A DNA stretch of 64,000 nt from Variovorax ginsengisoli. GTDB lineage: Bacteria; Pseudomonadota; Gammaproteobacteria; Burkholderiales; Burkholderiaceae_C. The position numbers and the translations under genes are program-made. The notes under the pieces were generated by a model. That model was not told the DNA's origin, searched no databases, and worked only from the letters and a program-made list of their open reading frames with translations. The DNA lies in NCBI RefSeq assembly GCF_030486595.1, contig NZ_JAUJZH010000033.1:1-64000 (forward strand). The letters are read 5' to 3'. Positions 26,926 to 35,417 of the stretch are shown here, one piece after another (position 1 is the first letter of the stretch; every line of letters starts with the position of its first letter).

Positions 26926-27888
26926 TCACACTGACTGGATGAAGTCGCGGCCGACCTGGCTGGCCAGCGCGCCCGAGCCGAAGGCGGCATCGAACTTGCG
27001 CACTTCGCGCAGGGCGTAGTGCAGCGGCACCTCCCAGGTGAAGCCCATGCCGCCGTGCAGGTGGATGGATTTCTCCAGCACGAAGGCCGCACTCGCCAGG
27101 GCATTGGCCAGCACCGGCCGCGTCGCGCGCACGCGGCCGTATTCGTCGGTGTCGAGCACGCGCTGGATGCCGGCGCTGGAGGCCTCCTGCTGCAGCCGCA
27201 TGCGCGCCAGCAGGTGGCGCACGGCCTGCTTCGCCGACAGCGGGCGTCCGAACTGCACACGGGTCGACATGTAGCCGGCCGTGGTGGCGAGGGCCGACTC
27301 GGCCGCCCCGTTGACGAAGCCGGCGATCAGGATGTGGCTGTCGCGCTGCAGGGCGGCGAAGGCCGCGGCATCCAGCTGCGCCAGCACTTCGGCACCGTCC
27401 AGCGCCAGCCACGATTGGGGATGCTCCGGGTCCAGCGCCTCGTCCTCCTGGATCTCGATGCTTCGCAAGTCCAGCAGGGCGCCGCCGCCCCGGCCATCCG
27501 CGACCAGCACCCAGTCGCAGTCCCTGGCGCCACGCGCCTGGCCGGCCAGCCCGTCCTGCAGGCTGCCCTGCAGCGCCCAGGTGGCCACGCGTTCGCCGCT
27601 GGCCAGCTGGGCCGCCAGGGGCGAGTCGCCCAGCGCCTTGGCGACCAGGAGGTTTTCGAGCAGCGGCCAGTGCAGCCGCAGCTTGCCCGCCGCGGTCGCG
27701 ATGGGCAGCGCGAACGCGATGCCCAGCGCCAGTCCGCCGGCGTCCTCCTGCGCGCAGATGCCGCACAGGCCCGCCGCGGCCAGCACCCGGGCGGCGTCAC
27801 GGAAGCCGCGGGTCTGCGCATCCTTGATCGCCTCGGCCGCGGCCTGGGCGAAGTCTTCGGGCTTGAGATCGTTGTCCGACGTGGTCAT
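26926..27888 (-). CDS. Acyl-CoA dehydrogenase, short non-canonical subunit
   Basis: At 320 residues this is shorter than normal acyl-CoA dehydrogenases (about 380-400). The N-terminal domain is compressed (AARVLAAAGLCGICAQEDAG), the middle beta domain is poorly conserved, and the C-terminal helical domain is clear: AGYMSTRVQFGRPLSAKQAV and HLHGGMGFTWEVPLHYALRE. The YEGT catalytic motif is missing. Such short subunits form heterotetramers with a longer partner in steroid side-chain degradation (FadE-type pairs in actinobacteria), and the longer partner is the gene directly upstream, with a gap of 1 bp. Confidence 0.85.
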   Translation of the reverse strand: MTTSDNDLKPEDFAQAAAEAIKDAQTRGFRDAARVLAAAGLCGICAQEDAGGLALGIAFALPIATAAGKLRLHWPLLENLLVAKALGDSPLAAQLASGERVATWALQGSLQDGLAGQARGARDCDWVLVADGRGGGALLDLRSIEIQEDEALDPEHPQSWLALDGAEVLAQLDAAAFAALQRDSHILIAGFVNGAAESALATTAGYMSTRVQFGRPLSAKQAVRHLLARMRLQQEASSAGIQRVLDTDEYGRVRATRPVLANALASAAFVLEKSIHLHGGMGFTWEVPLHYALREVRKFDAAFGSGALASQVGRDFIQSV

Positions 27889-27889
27889 C

Positions 27890-29092
27890 TCAGAGGTCCT
27901 TCGGAAGATTCATGATGCGCTGGGCGATGATGTCCAGCTGCACTTCGGTGGTGCCGGCGTAGATGGTCTCGGCACGCGAATAGAAGTAGGCCGTGGTGAA
28001 GTGCTTGCGCGCGCGCTGCGCCAGCGCACTGGAGCGCGGGTTCACGTGCGACACGAGCGCGAGCGCCAGCCCTGCGAAGGCCTGGTGGCACTCGGACCAA
28101 TACAGCTTGGTGAGCGAACCCCGGGCACCGATCTTGTCGCCGGCCATCATCCGGTTCACGGTCTGCTCGACCAGGCCCTTCAGCGCATCGATCTCGCCCA
28201 CCACGTCGCCGATGCGGCGCTGGTAGCTGCCGTCGTCCAGCAGCCTCGACAACTGCGGATCGGACTTGCAGGCGGCGACCAGCTGGCGCAGCTCGCAGTC
28301 GAAGCGCCATGCACGGTACATGCGGTTGGTCGCGCGCTCGATGGACAGCACGCGGATGGCCGCGTTCCAGCCCTCGTCCGGTGCGCCCAGGCGCGCACTG
28401 TCCGGCACCACGACGTTGTCGAAGAAGACCTCGGCAAAGGACACCTTGCCATCGATCGACTTGATCGGCACCACCCGGATCCCGGGCGTGTCCATGGGCA
28501 CGGCGAACATCAGCAGGCCGCGGTGCTTGTCGGCCACCGTGCCGGTGCGGGTCAGCAGCAGGCAGTAGCGCGCCTTGGCGGCGCCGCTGGTCCAGATCTT
28601 CTGGCCGTTGATGCGCCAACTGTCGCCCTCCTGCACGGCCTTGGTCCGCAGGCGGGCCAGGTCCGAGCCCGCGTCGGGCTCGGAGAAGCCCTGGCACCAG
28701 TAGTCGCGCATGGCGAGGATGCGCGGCAGGAACAGCTGCTTTTGTTCTTCGGTGCCGACGGTCTGGATGATCGGGCCCGCCAGCTCCTTGCCGATCGAGC
28801 TCACGCTCTCCGGCATGGCCAGCGCGCCGACCTCCTTGTTGACGACCAGGTGCTCCCGCAAGCTCAGGCCGAGGCCGCCATAGGCCTTGGGCCAGGTCAT
28901 GCCCGCGAGGCCGGCGTCGTACATCGACGCCTCCCAGGCCCGGCACTCGTCCAGCGTGGGGGTGCGGTAGTCGACGCTGTCGGCGCGCATGTGCGCGGGC
29001 AGGTGGGCGCCCAGCCACTGGCGGGCGTACTGCCGGTAGACGGCCGGACCCGCTGCAGCGTCCGGGATGGCCGGGTTCTTTTCCATGTGCAT
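27890..29092 (-). CDS. Acyl-CoA dehydrogenase, long subunit of a probable heteromer
   Basis: A 400-residue acyl-CoA dehydrogenase with GMTWPKAYGGLGLSLREHLV, the FAD/substrate motif WCQGFSEPDAGSDLARLRTK and GQKIWTSGAAKARYCLLLTR, as in FadE17/FadE26-like enzymes. The C-terminal AETIYAGTTEVQLDIIAQRI has Ala where MCAD has the catalytic Glu, so the base must come from another position, as in other alpha2beta2 enzymes. It sits directly upstream of the short subunit, consistent with an obligate pair for a branched or cyclic acyl-CoA. Confidence 0.9.
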   Translation of the reverse strand: MHMEKNPAIPDAAAGPAVYRQYARQWLGAHLPAHMRADSVDYRTPTLDECRAWEASMYDAGLAGMTWPKAYGGLGLSLREHLVVNKEVGALAMPESVSSIGKELAGPIIQTVGTEEQKQLFLPRILAMRDYWCQGFSEPDAGSDLARLRTKAVQEGDSWRINGQKIWTSGAAKARYCLLLTRTGTVADKHRGLLMFAVPMDTPGIRVVPIKSIDGKVSFAEVFFDNVVVPDSARLGAPDEGWNAAIRVLSIERATNRMYRAWRFDCELRQLVAACKSDPQLSRLLDDGSYQRRIGDVVGEIDALKGLVEQTVNRMMAGDKIGARGSLTKLYWSECHQAFAGLALALVSHVNPRSSALAQRARKHFTTAYFYSRAETIYAGTTEVQLDIIAQRIMNLPKDL

Positions 29093-29100
29093 GAGAGGCC

Positions 29101-31242
29101 TCAGGGGGCAGGGCGGTTGCGGGAGGTGGGAACCATCAGGGCGTCCAGGACCAGGACGCCTTCGCCTTGCGCCTTGACCAGGATCGGGTTCATGTCGATC
29201 TCGGCCACGTCGGCGGCATGGCGGCAGGCGAACGCCGACAGCCGGGCCACGGTGCGCGCGGCGGCGGCCACGTCGGCCTTGGGCTGGCCGCGGGCGCCGT
29301 CCAGCAGCGGGAACATCTTCAGGCTGCGGATCATCCGCAGGGCTTCTTCCTCGGAGACCGGCGCTACCTGCACCGCGACATCCTTCAGGATCTCGGCATA
29401 GATGCCGCCCAGCCCGACCATGACCACCGGGCCGAAGACGGGGTCGCGCGAAACGCCGGCGATGAGCTCCACGCCGCCGCGGACCATCGGCGCCACCAGC
29501 ACGCCGTCCAGCCGTGCCTCGGGCGCGTGCTGCCGGGCGTTGGCCAGGAGGCGGTCATAGGACTGGCGCACGGCGTCGTCGTCCTGCAGGCCCAGTGCCA
29601 CGCCGCCGATCTCGGTCTTGTGGGCGATGTCTTCCGATGCGATCTTGAGGACCACCGGGTAGCCGGTGGCACGGGCGCTGCGCACGGCCTCGTCGGCCGA
29701 GGCCACGATCTCCTCGCGCGGCACGCTGATGCCCGCCGCCGCCAGCGCCTTCTTGGCATGGAACTCGTTGCGGAACACGGCCGCATCCACGCTGTCGACC
29801 GGACCGTCGTAAGCGGCGGCCGCGGGCAGGGTGCCGAGCTGGCCGACCCGGACCAGGCCCGCCAGTCCGGCGGCGGCCGCCGGGATGCTCGGGAACACGG
29901 GGATGCCCAGCGCATTGATCTCGGCCACCGCATCGGGAGGGCCCTGGCTGATGATGACCAGCAGGCGCTCGGGATGGCTGGCCCGGACCTTGGACAGCGC
30001 CTCCAGGTACACGCCGCGCAGCCGCGGGTTGTACAGCGACAGGGCCAGCAGCAGCACCAGCGTGCTGCCATTGGCGTCGTCCTGCAGCGCGCTCAGCATC
30101 TTCAGCAGGATGTCGGGCCGGGCCGACATCTGCGCCGACGCGTCCACCGGGTTGTTGGTGCCGGCGGTGGGCACGGCCTCGCGGATCCGGGCCCGGGTGC
30201 TCTCGGCGAGCTGCGGCAAGGTCATGCCGGCCTGCACCATCGCGTCGGCCATCATGATGCCGAAGCCGCCGGAGGCCGCCACCAGCGTCACGGCGTCGGT
30301 GGCGGGCAGGCGCTGCCGGCCCAGCAGGGCGGCGGCATGGCCGACATCGAGCAGTTCCTCGAACGAGCGCACGCGCAGCACGCCGTGACGACGGAAGACG
30401 GCGTCGAACACGGCGTCGGAGCCCATCAGCGCGCCGGTGTGAGAGGCGGCGGCCGCCTGGCCCTGCTCGGTGGCGCCGATCTTGAGGACGATCACCGGCT
30501 TGTGCTGCCGGCGCGCCAAGTCGAGCGCCTCGAACAGCCGGCCGGCATCGCGGCAGGTTTCCATGGCGCACAGGATGATGCGGGTGTCGTCGTCCTGCGC
30601 CAGCGCCGCGATGCCGTCGGCCACGTCGACGTCGGCTTCGTTGCCGGTCGCGATGAAGCGGCTCACGCCCAGGCCGCGATCGGCCATGTTGCGCATGGTG
30701 AAGCTGCCGATGTTGCCCGACTGCGAGACGATGCCCACTTGCCCGGCCGGCGGCAGGCTCTGCTCCAGCGCGATCGAGAACGAGCCCACCAGCCGGTCGA
30801 CCACGTTGACGGTGCCCAGGCAGTTCGGGCCCAGGAGCCGCATGCCGTGGTTGCGCGCGACCCGCACCAGCTCGGCCTGCAGGGCCGCGCCTTCGGGGCC
30901 GGCTTCGGCGAAGCCCGCGGTGAGCACGATCACGCCGCGCACGCCGCGGCTGCCGCATTCGCGCACCGCCTGCAGCGTGGCTTCCACCGGCACCGCCAGG
31001 ATCGCCAGTTCCGGCGCCGTGGGCGTGTCCAGAATCGAGGCGTAGGCCTGCAGGCCCTGGAGGGTGCCGCCCTTCGGGTTGATCGGATAGATCGGCCCGG
31101 CGTAGCCGTACTTGCGCAGCAGCTGCACCGGTCGGCCGCCGATCTTGGTGATGTCGTCGGAGGCGCCGATGACGGCGACGCCGTCGGCCTTGAAGAAGGC
31201 GTCGAGCCCGGTGCCCGGAGCGGCTTGAACCTGGGTCAGCAT
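29101..31242 (-). CDS. NDP-forming acyl-CoA synthetase (acetate-CoA ligase family)
   Basis: The 713-residue protein has the succinyl-CoA-synthetase-like ADP-forming architecture: CoA-binding domain (about 15-110, GVAVIGASDDITKIGGRPVQ), ligase domains with the phospho-His at 268 (AAASHTGALMGSDAVFDAVF), and a C-terminal ATP-grasp domain (about 490-710, YPVVLKIASEDIAHKTEIGG). It makes acyl-CoA from a free acid, ATP and CoA. The ATG at 31242 was chosen because the earlier in-frame ATG at 31377 lies inside the crotonase gene. It is the second gene of the minus operon, supplying CoA esters to the dehydrogenase pair. Confidence 0.92.
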   Translation of the reverse strand: MLTQVQAAPGTGLDAFFKADGVAVIGASDDITKIGGRPVQLLRKYGYAGPIYPINPKGGTLQGLQAYASILDTPTAPELAILAVPVEATLQAVRECGSRGVRGVIVLTAGFAEAGPEGAALQAELVRVARNHGMRLLGPNCLGTVNVVDRLVGSFSIALEQSLPPAGQVGIVSQSGNIGSFTMRNMADRGLGVSRFIATGNEADVDVADGIAALAQDDDTRIILCAMETCRDAGRLFEALDLARRQHKPVIVLKIGATEQGQAAAASHTGALMGSDAVFDAVFRRHGVLRVRSFEELLDVGHAAALLGRQRLPATDAVTLVAASGGFGIMMADAMVQAGMTLPQLAESTRARIREAVPTAGTNNPVDASAQMSARPDILLKMLSALQDDANGSTLVLLLALSLYNPRLRGVYLEALSKVRASHPERLLVIISQGPPDAVAEINALGIPVFPSIPAAAAGLAGLVRVGQLGTLPAAAAYDGPVDSVDAAVFRNEFHAKKALAAAGISVPREEIVASADEAVRSARATGYPVVLKIASEDIAHKTEIGGVALGLQDDDAVRQSYDRLLANARQHAPEARLDGVLVAPMVRGGVELIAGVSRDPVFGPVVMVGLGGIYAEILKDVAVQVAPVSEEEALRMIRSLKMFPLLDGARGQPKADVAAAARTVARLSAFACRHAADVAEIDMNPILVKAQGEGVLVLDALMVPTSRNRPAP

Positions 31243-31246
31243 GGTG

Positions 31247-32017
31247 TCAGCGTCCCTTGAAAACGGGCGCGCGCTTCTCGAGGAAGGCCATGCGCGCTTC
31301 GCGGGCGTCCTCGGTCTTCGACAGGGCCATCGTGAACTCCTGCTCGAAGCGATAGGCGTCGCGCTGGGGCATGACATCCACCATGTTGGCCGCGCGCTTG
31401 GCGTAGGCGATGGCCAGCGGGGCCTTGGATGCGATCTCGCGTGCCAGTGCCATCGCGAAGGGCAGCAGGTCCTTCTCGGACAGCACGTCGTCGACCACGT
31501 TGCGCTTCAGCAGGTCGTGCGCGCTCAGGCGCTGGCCGGTGAAGAACATGCGGCGCAGAGTCGAGCGGCCGAACAGGGTCTTGAGCATGGAGGCGCCGCC
31601 GGCCAGGCCGACGTTGATCTCGGGCATGCCCACGGTCGCGTTCTCGGAGGCATACAGGATGTCGCAGGCGGCCGCCAGGCCGAAGCCGGCGCCCAGCGCC
31701 GCGCCATTGATGGCGGCGATCACGGGCTTGGCGCACTCGCGGATCGCGTTGCCGGTTTCGCGGGTGATGCGGTTGTGTGCGAGGAAGTCGCCGGCGACCT
31801 CGGCGTCGGGGCGGTCCTTCAGGTCGGCGCCGGCACAGAACACGCTGCCCGCGCCGGTCAGGACGGCGCAGCGGATGTCCGTGCGCTCGGAGATGGCGTC
31901 GAAGGTGGCCACCAGCGCGTGGCGCATCTCGCGGCTCAGCGCGTTGACCGGCTTGCGGTCCATGGTGACCAGTCCCACGCCGCCTTCGACTTCCAGACGA
32001 ACCCATTCATCACTCAT
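31247..32017 (-). CDS. Enoyl-CoA hydratase/isomerase (crotonase) family protein
   Basis: A 256-residue crotonase-fold enzyme. The oxyanion-hole segments VFCAGADLKDRPDAEVAGDF and NGAALGAGFGLAAACDILYA are present. In the second segment the first catalytic Glu of true hydratases (GxxxE in GGGCELA) is replaced (GFGLAAACD), while the second Glu is kept in VGMPEINVGLAGGASM. With one Glu it may be an isomerase, a ring-opening or other crotonase rather than a standard hydratase. It is the first gene of the minus-strand operon; the promoter region faces the SMP-30 gene. Confidence 0.9.
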   Translation of the reverse strand: MSDEWVRLEVEGGVGLVTMDRKPVNALSREMRHALVATFDAISERTDIRCAVLTGAGSVFCAGADLKDRPDAEVAGDFLAHNRITRETGNAIRECAKPVIAAINGAALGAGFGLAAACDILYASENATVGMPEINVGLAGGASMLKTLFGRSTLRRMFFTGQRLSAHDLLKRNVVDDVLSEKDLLPFAMALAREIASKAPLAIAYAKRAANMVDVMPQRDAYRFEQEFTMALSKTEDAREARMAFLEKRAPVFKGR

Positions 32018-32211
32018 ACGTCACCTCTTCGATAAAAAGACGTTTGTCCCGGTTTTAATACGCTTGATCGATTATAGAAATTGCATTGAATTTGATTTCT
32101 CGTTTTTCCGGGAGAGTGTTCTGCAAAAAATGAAGGATTCGCAGGTGGGTGGGACGGCAGAGGGTCGCTAACATGGCCTCCATCCAGCTGATGGACATGT
32201 ATTCCCATGTG

Positions 32212-32243
32212 TTGAATTGATTTATCTGATCGATTCAATTCAA
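32212..32243 (+). promoter_or_regulatory. 9-bp inverted repeat operator TTGAATTGA-N14-TCAATTCAA
   Basis: A perfect inverted repeat lies in the 255-bp divergent region between the crotonase operon (start 32017) and the SMP-30 gene (start 32273). It is AT-rich against a GC-rich background. The LysR at 33161, the nearest regulator, is the obvious candidate to bind here. The rest of the gap shows AT-rich promoter-like sequence but no gene. Confidence 0.55.
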
Positions 32244-32272
32244 TCGAGAGAATTAAAGCGCGAGTGCAAAAA

Positions 32273-33148
32273 ATGAATATTCAACGCCTCGGCGATTTGA
32301 AGACCGCATTGGGCGAATGCCCGGTGTGGCATGGGCAGCAGCTCTGGCTGCTCGATTGCCGCGCCGGCCTGGTGCTGGCGCTGGACCCCGACACCGGGGC
32401 GGTGACGGCGCGCCACCAGGCGCCCGCGCCCCTGGGCGCGTTCGCCTTCAACGGCCACGACCGTATCGTGCTGGCCCTGAAGGAGGAGATCGCAGCGCTG
32501 GACCTGCGCAGCGGGCAGTTGCGCCCGCTGGCGCGCATCGAGCACAGCCACCCCCACCTGCGGCTGAACGACGGCATCGCGCTGGCCGACGGCAGCTTCG
32601 TGGTCGGCACCATGCATGTGTTCCGCGAGGCCGACGAGCCGCCGCTGGGCGGCCTGTACCGGCTCGATACCCGGCTGCAATTGCACAAGCTCGACGACGG
32701 CCTGGGCATCACCAACGGCCCCTGCGTGAACCCGGTCAACGGCCGCCTGCACGTGGCCGACAGCGCCGCACGGGTGGTCTATTCGTATGCGATCGCAGCC
32801 GATGGCACCTTGGCCGACAAGCAGGTGTTCGTGCGCACCGACGCCCAGGACTCCGGACCGGACGGCTGCTGCTTCGACAGCGAAGGGGGCCTGTGGACGG
32901 CGCTGGTGCGCGTGGGGGCGCTGGCTCGCTTCGATCTGCAGGGCCGGCTCACCCACCAGGTCGCGCTGCCGGTGGCCCACCCGAGCGCGCTGTGCTTCGG
33001 CGGGCCGGCGATGGACGATCTGTTCGTCACGACCATCAGCGACAGCGGCCGCCTGAGCGCCTCCGGGCCCCTGGACGGCGCGGTGCTCAAGCTGACCGGC
33101 CTGGGCTTCAGCGGCGCGGCCCGCCCCGAGTGCCGGATGCTGCTGTAG
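32273..33148 (+). CDS. SMP-30/gluconolactonase/LRE family lactonase
   Basis: A 291-residue six-bladed beta-propeller of the SMP-30/gluconolactonase family. Metal-ligand motifs are visible: Glu in ALGECPVWHGQQLWLLD, Asn in HLRLNDGIALADGSFVVGTM, a second Asn in GLGITNGPCVNPVNGRLHVA, and Asp in DSGPDGCCFDSEGGLWTALV. These enzymes hydrolyse lactones. A GTG at 32264 would add three residues; the ATG at 32273 was chosen. Its partner genes include flavin monooxygenases that could make lactones, so it may open a Baeyer-Villiger-type product; that is inference. Confidence 0.9.
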   Translation: MNIQRLGDLKTALGECPVWHGQQLWLLDCRAGLVLALDPDTGAVTARHQAPAPLGAFAFNGHDRIVLALKEEIAALDLRSGQLRPLARIEHSHPHLRLNDGIALADGSFVVGTMHVFREADEPPLGGLYRLDTRLQLHKLDDGLGITNGPCVNPVNGRLHVADSAARVVYSYAIAADGTLADKQVFVRTDAQDSGPDGCCFDSEGGLWTALVRVGALARFDLQGRLTHQVALPVAHPSALCFGGPAMDDLFVTTISDSGRLSASGPLDGAVLKLTGLGFSGAARPECRMLL

Positions 33149-33160
33149 GCCGTGCGGCGG

Positions 33161-34117
33161 TCAGGCCGCGGGCGGGGCGTCGAGCCCGGCGGGCTTGCTG
33201 TGGGCAGAAAAACGCAGCTCCGGCCCCGCCACGTGCTCGGCCACGAAATCCAGGAACAGGCGGATCTTGGCCGGGATGATGGGGGTGTCGAGGATGGTGG
33301 CGTACATGCCCTCGTCGAAGCCCTTGTTGCTGATGCGATGGTCGCCCAGCACCCGGACAAGCCGGCCCTGGCGCAGGTCGTTGTGCACCGTGTAGTCGTC
33401 GAGCAGCGCCAGGCCTTCGCCCAGGCGCGCGAGTTCCAGCAGGGCGATGCCGTTGTTGCTGACATGCCGCGGCTTGAACGCGATGGCGCTGGTTTGCGCC
33501 GGCTGCTTGAACAGCCAGGTGTATTCGTCGCCGGGCAGCTGGTAGGCCAGGCACTCGTGCGCCAGGATGTCCTCGGGCGCCTGCAGGGCGGGCCTGCCGG
33601 CCAGGTAGGCGGGCGCGGCCACGAGGTAGCGATCGCTCTGGAACAGCATGCGGCGCTTGACGCCGGCCTCCACCGGCGGCGAGATCCGGAAGTCGATGTC
33701 GATCTGGCTGCGCCGCAGGTCGGCCGCGGTCTCGCCCAGCGTGAGCTCGATGTGGATCTCCGGGTAGAGCTTGCGGAACGATGCGATCAGGGGCGGCAGC
33801 ACGCCCAGGCCGAACATCATGCGCGAATGCACGCGCAGCAGGCCCTGCGGCGCGCTGCTGATGGCGGTGATGTTGGCCTGCAGCTCGTTGATGCGCCACA
33901 GGATGCCCTCCAGCTGGCGCGCGTATTCCTGGCCCGACTCGGTCAGCGCGACCTGGCGCGTGGAGCGCAGCAGGAGCTTGACCTTCAGCTCGTCCTCGAT
34001 GTCGGTGATCATGCGCGACACGCCGGTGGCGGAGATCCCGAAGCGGCGCGCGGTCTCGGAAAAGTTACGGGTCTGGGAGATGGACAGGAACAGCTCCATG
34101 GCGCGCAATCTATCCAT
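33161..34117 (-). CDS. LysR family transcriptional regulator
   Basis: A 318-residue LysR protein with the HTH FSETARRFGISATGVSRMIT and DIEDELKVKLLLRSTRQVAL, and a CrgA-like effector domain (YPEIHIELTLGETAADLRRS, GLALLDDYTVHNDLRQGRLV). It is convergent with the SMP-30 gene and divergent from the first luciferase-like monooxygenase (115 bp apart). Sitting in the middle of the catabolic island, it is the best candidate for a pathway regulator. Confidence 0.93.
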   Translation of the reverse strand: MDRLRAMELFLSISQTRNFSETARRFGISATGVSRMITDIEDELKVKLLLRSTRQVALTESGQEYARQLEGILWRINELQANITAISSAPQGLLRVHSRMMFGLGVLPPLIASFRKLYPEIHIELTLGETAADLRRSQIDIDFRISPPVEAGVKRRMLFQSDRYLVAAPAYLAGRPALQAPEDILAHECLAYQLPGDEYTWLFKQPAQTSAIAFKPRHVSNNGIALLELARLGEGLALLDDYTVHNDLRQGRLVRVLGDHRISNKGFDEGMYATILDTPIIPAKIRLFLDFVAEHVAGPELRFSAHSKPAGLDAPPAA

Positions 34118-34232
34118 CAGTCCTCCAGTCTCCGCAGTTCAGATCTGCAATTTCATCCATTATCAATTCAGCTGGCCTGCCCGAGAATTTGCTGACCCCT
34201 CGCGGGCCCGATTTTTCGCGGAGACAGCACAC

Positions 34233-35312
34233 ATGGATTTCGGAATATTCATTCTCGCCCAGCAACGGGGCTATCACCAGACTTCGCAGCAGGTCATCAA
34301 CAACTCCATCGAGCAGACTGTCGCTGCGGAGCAGGCCGGCTTTTGCAATGCCTGGTATGCGGAGCATCACTTCAATAATTATTCGCTCTCGCCGTCGCCG
34401 TTGATGATGGTCGCCCACATGGCCGCCAAGACGACGCGCATCCGCCTGGGTACGGCGGTCTGCATTCTTCCACTCTACCAGCCGGCCCGTTTCCTGGCGG
34501 AGGTCGGTTTCGTGGACACGGTGTCCAACGGCCGCCTGGACCTGGGCGTGGGCTCGGGCTACCAGGAGTTCGAGTTCGAGCGTTTCGGCGTCCGGATCGC
34601 CGACGCCAGCGCGATCTACAACGAGTTCCTGGACATCCTGCCGAAGGGCCTGACCCAGAAGATCTTCGAGTACGAAGGCCGCTTCCTGAAGGTGCCTCCC
34701 AGCTCGATCGCGGTGCGCTGCGTCCAGGACCCGATGCCGCCGGTTTGGATCACTTCGGGCAATCCGGTCGCGCTGGGCCGCGGCGTGCGCGAGAACCACA
34801 ACCTGTTCGTGACTGCGCTGCTCAATGGCAACGAGGCCATCCAGGGACTGCGCCAACGCCTCGACAAGGTGGCCGACGACAATGGCAAGGACCTGGACCG
34901 CGACGTCAAGTTCGGCTTCCTGCGCTGCGCTTATGCCTCCGACAACCAGGCCGAGATCGACGCCTACCTGGATTGCGCGCGCTTCCAGCGCCGCATTTCC
35001 GAGAGCCTGAAGTTCCGCCGCTCGCAGTCCGACGACGGCTACATGATCAAGGAAGTGCCGTCCGAGACCGACCCCACGATGGAGCAGCTGCGCAAGAACC
35101 TGCCGGTGGGCTCGGTCAACCAGGTCATCGACAAGATGCTGGAGGAGATCAGCATCCTGCGTCCCAAGCACATCGCACTGCAGACCCAGTTGGGCGATTT
35201 CGACCAGAAGACCATGCTCAGGCAGATCGACCTGTGGGGTGAAAAAATCATCCCCGCCATCCAGAAGGAGTTGGGACGCCAGCAGCCGGCGATCGACGCA
35301 CTGGCTGCCTGA
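34233..35312 (+). CDS. LLM class flavin-dependent monooxygenase, copy 1
   Basis: A 359-residue bacterial-luciferase-like TIM-barrel enzyme that uses reduced flavin and O2. Typical segments include MDFGIFILAQQRGYHQTSQQ, WYAEHHFNNYSLSPSPLMMV, RIRLGTAVCILPLYQPARFL and NGRLDLGVGSGYQEFEFERF. It is roughly 85% identical by eye to the gene at 36577, with a Bug gene in between. An ORF extending far upstream of 34233 is not coding; the ATG after GGAGACAGCACAC gives the family start. It probably depends on the flavin reductase at 38814. The substrate is unknown. Confidence 0.93.
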   Translation: MDFGIFILAQQRGYHQTSQQVINNSIEQTVAAEQAGFCNAWYAEHHFNNYSLSPSPLMMVAHMAAKTTRIRLGTAVCILPLYQPARFLAEVGFVDTVSNGRLDLGVGSGYQEFEFERFGVRIADASAIYNEFLDILPKGLTQKIFEYEGRFLKVPPSSIAVRCVQDPMPPVWITSGNPVALGRGVRENHNLFVTALLNGNEAIQGLRQRLDKVADDNGKDLDRDVKFGFLRCAYASDNQAEIDAYLDCARFQRRISESLKFRRSQSDDGYMIKEVPSETDPTMEQLRKNLPVGSVNQVIDKMLEEISILRPKHIALQTQLGDFDQKTMLRQIDLWGEKIIPAIQKELGRQQPAIDALAA

Positions 35313-35417
35313 CCCGAATTCAATCGGCAGGCCCCCTGGCCCAGCGGGCCTGCACCGGGTCCGGACGGGCGGACCCCCATCCCCCAACGCTTCGCGCAGT
35401 CGAATCAGGAGACAACC

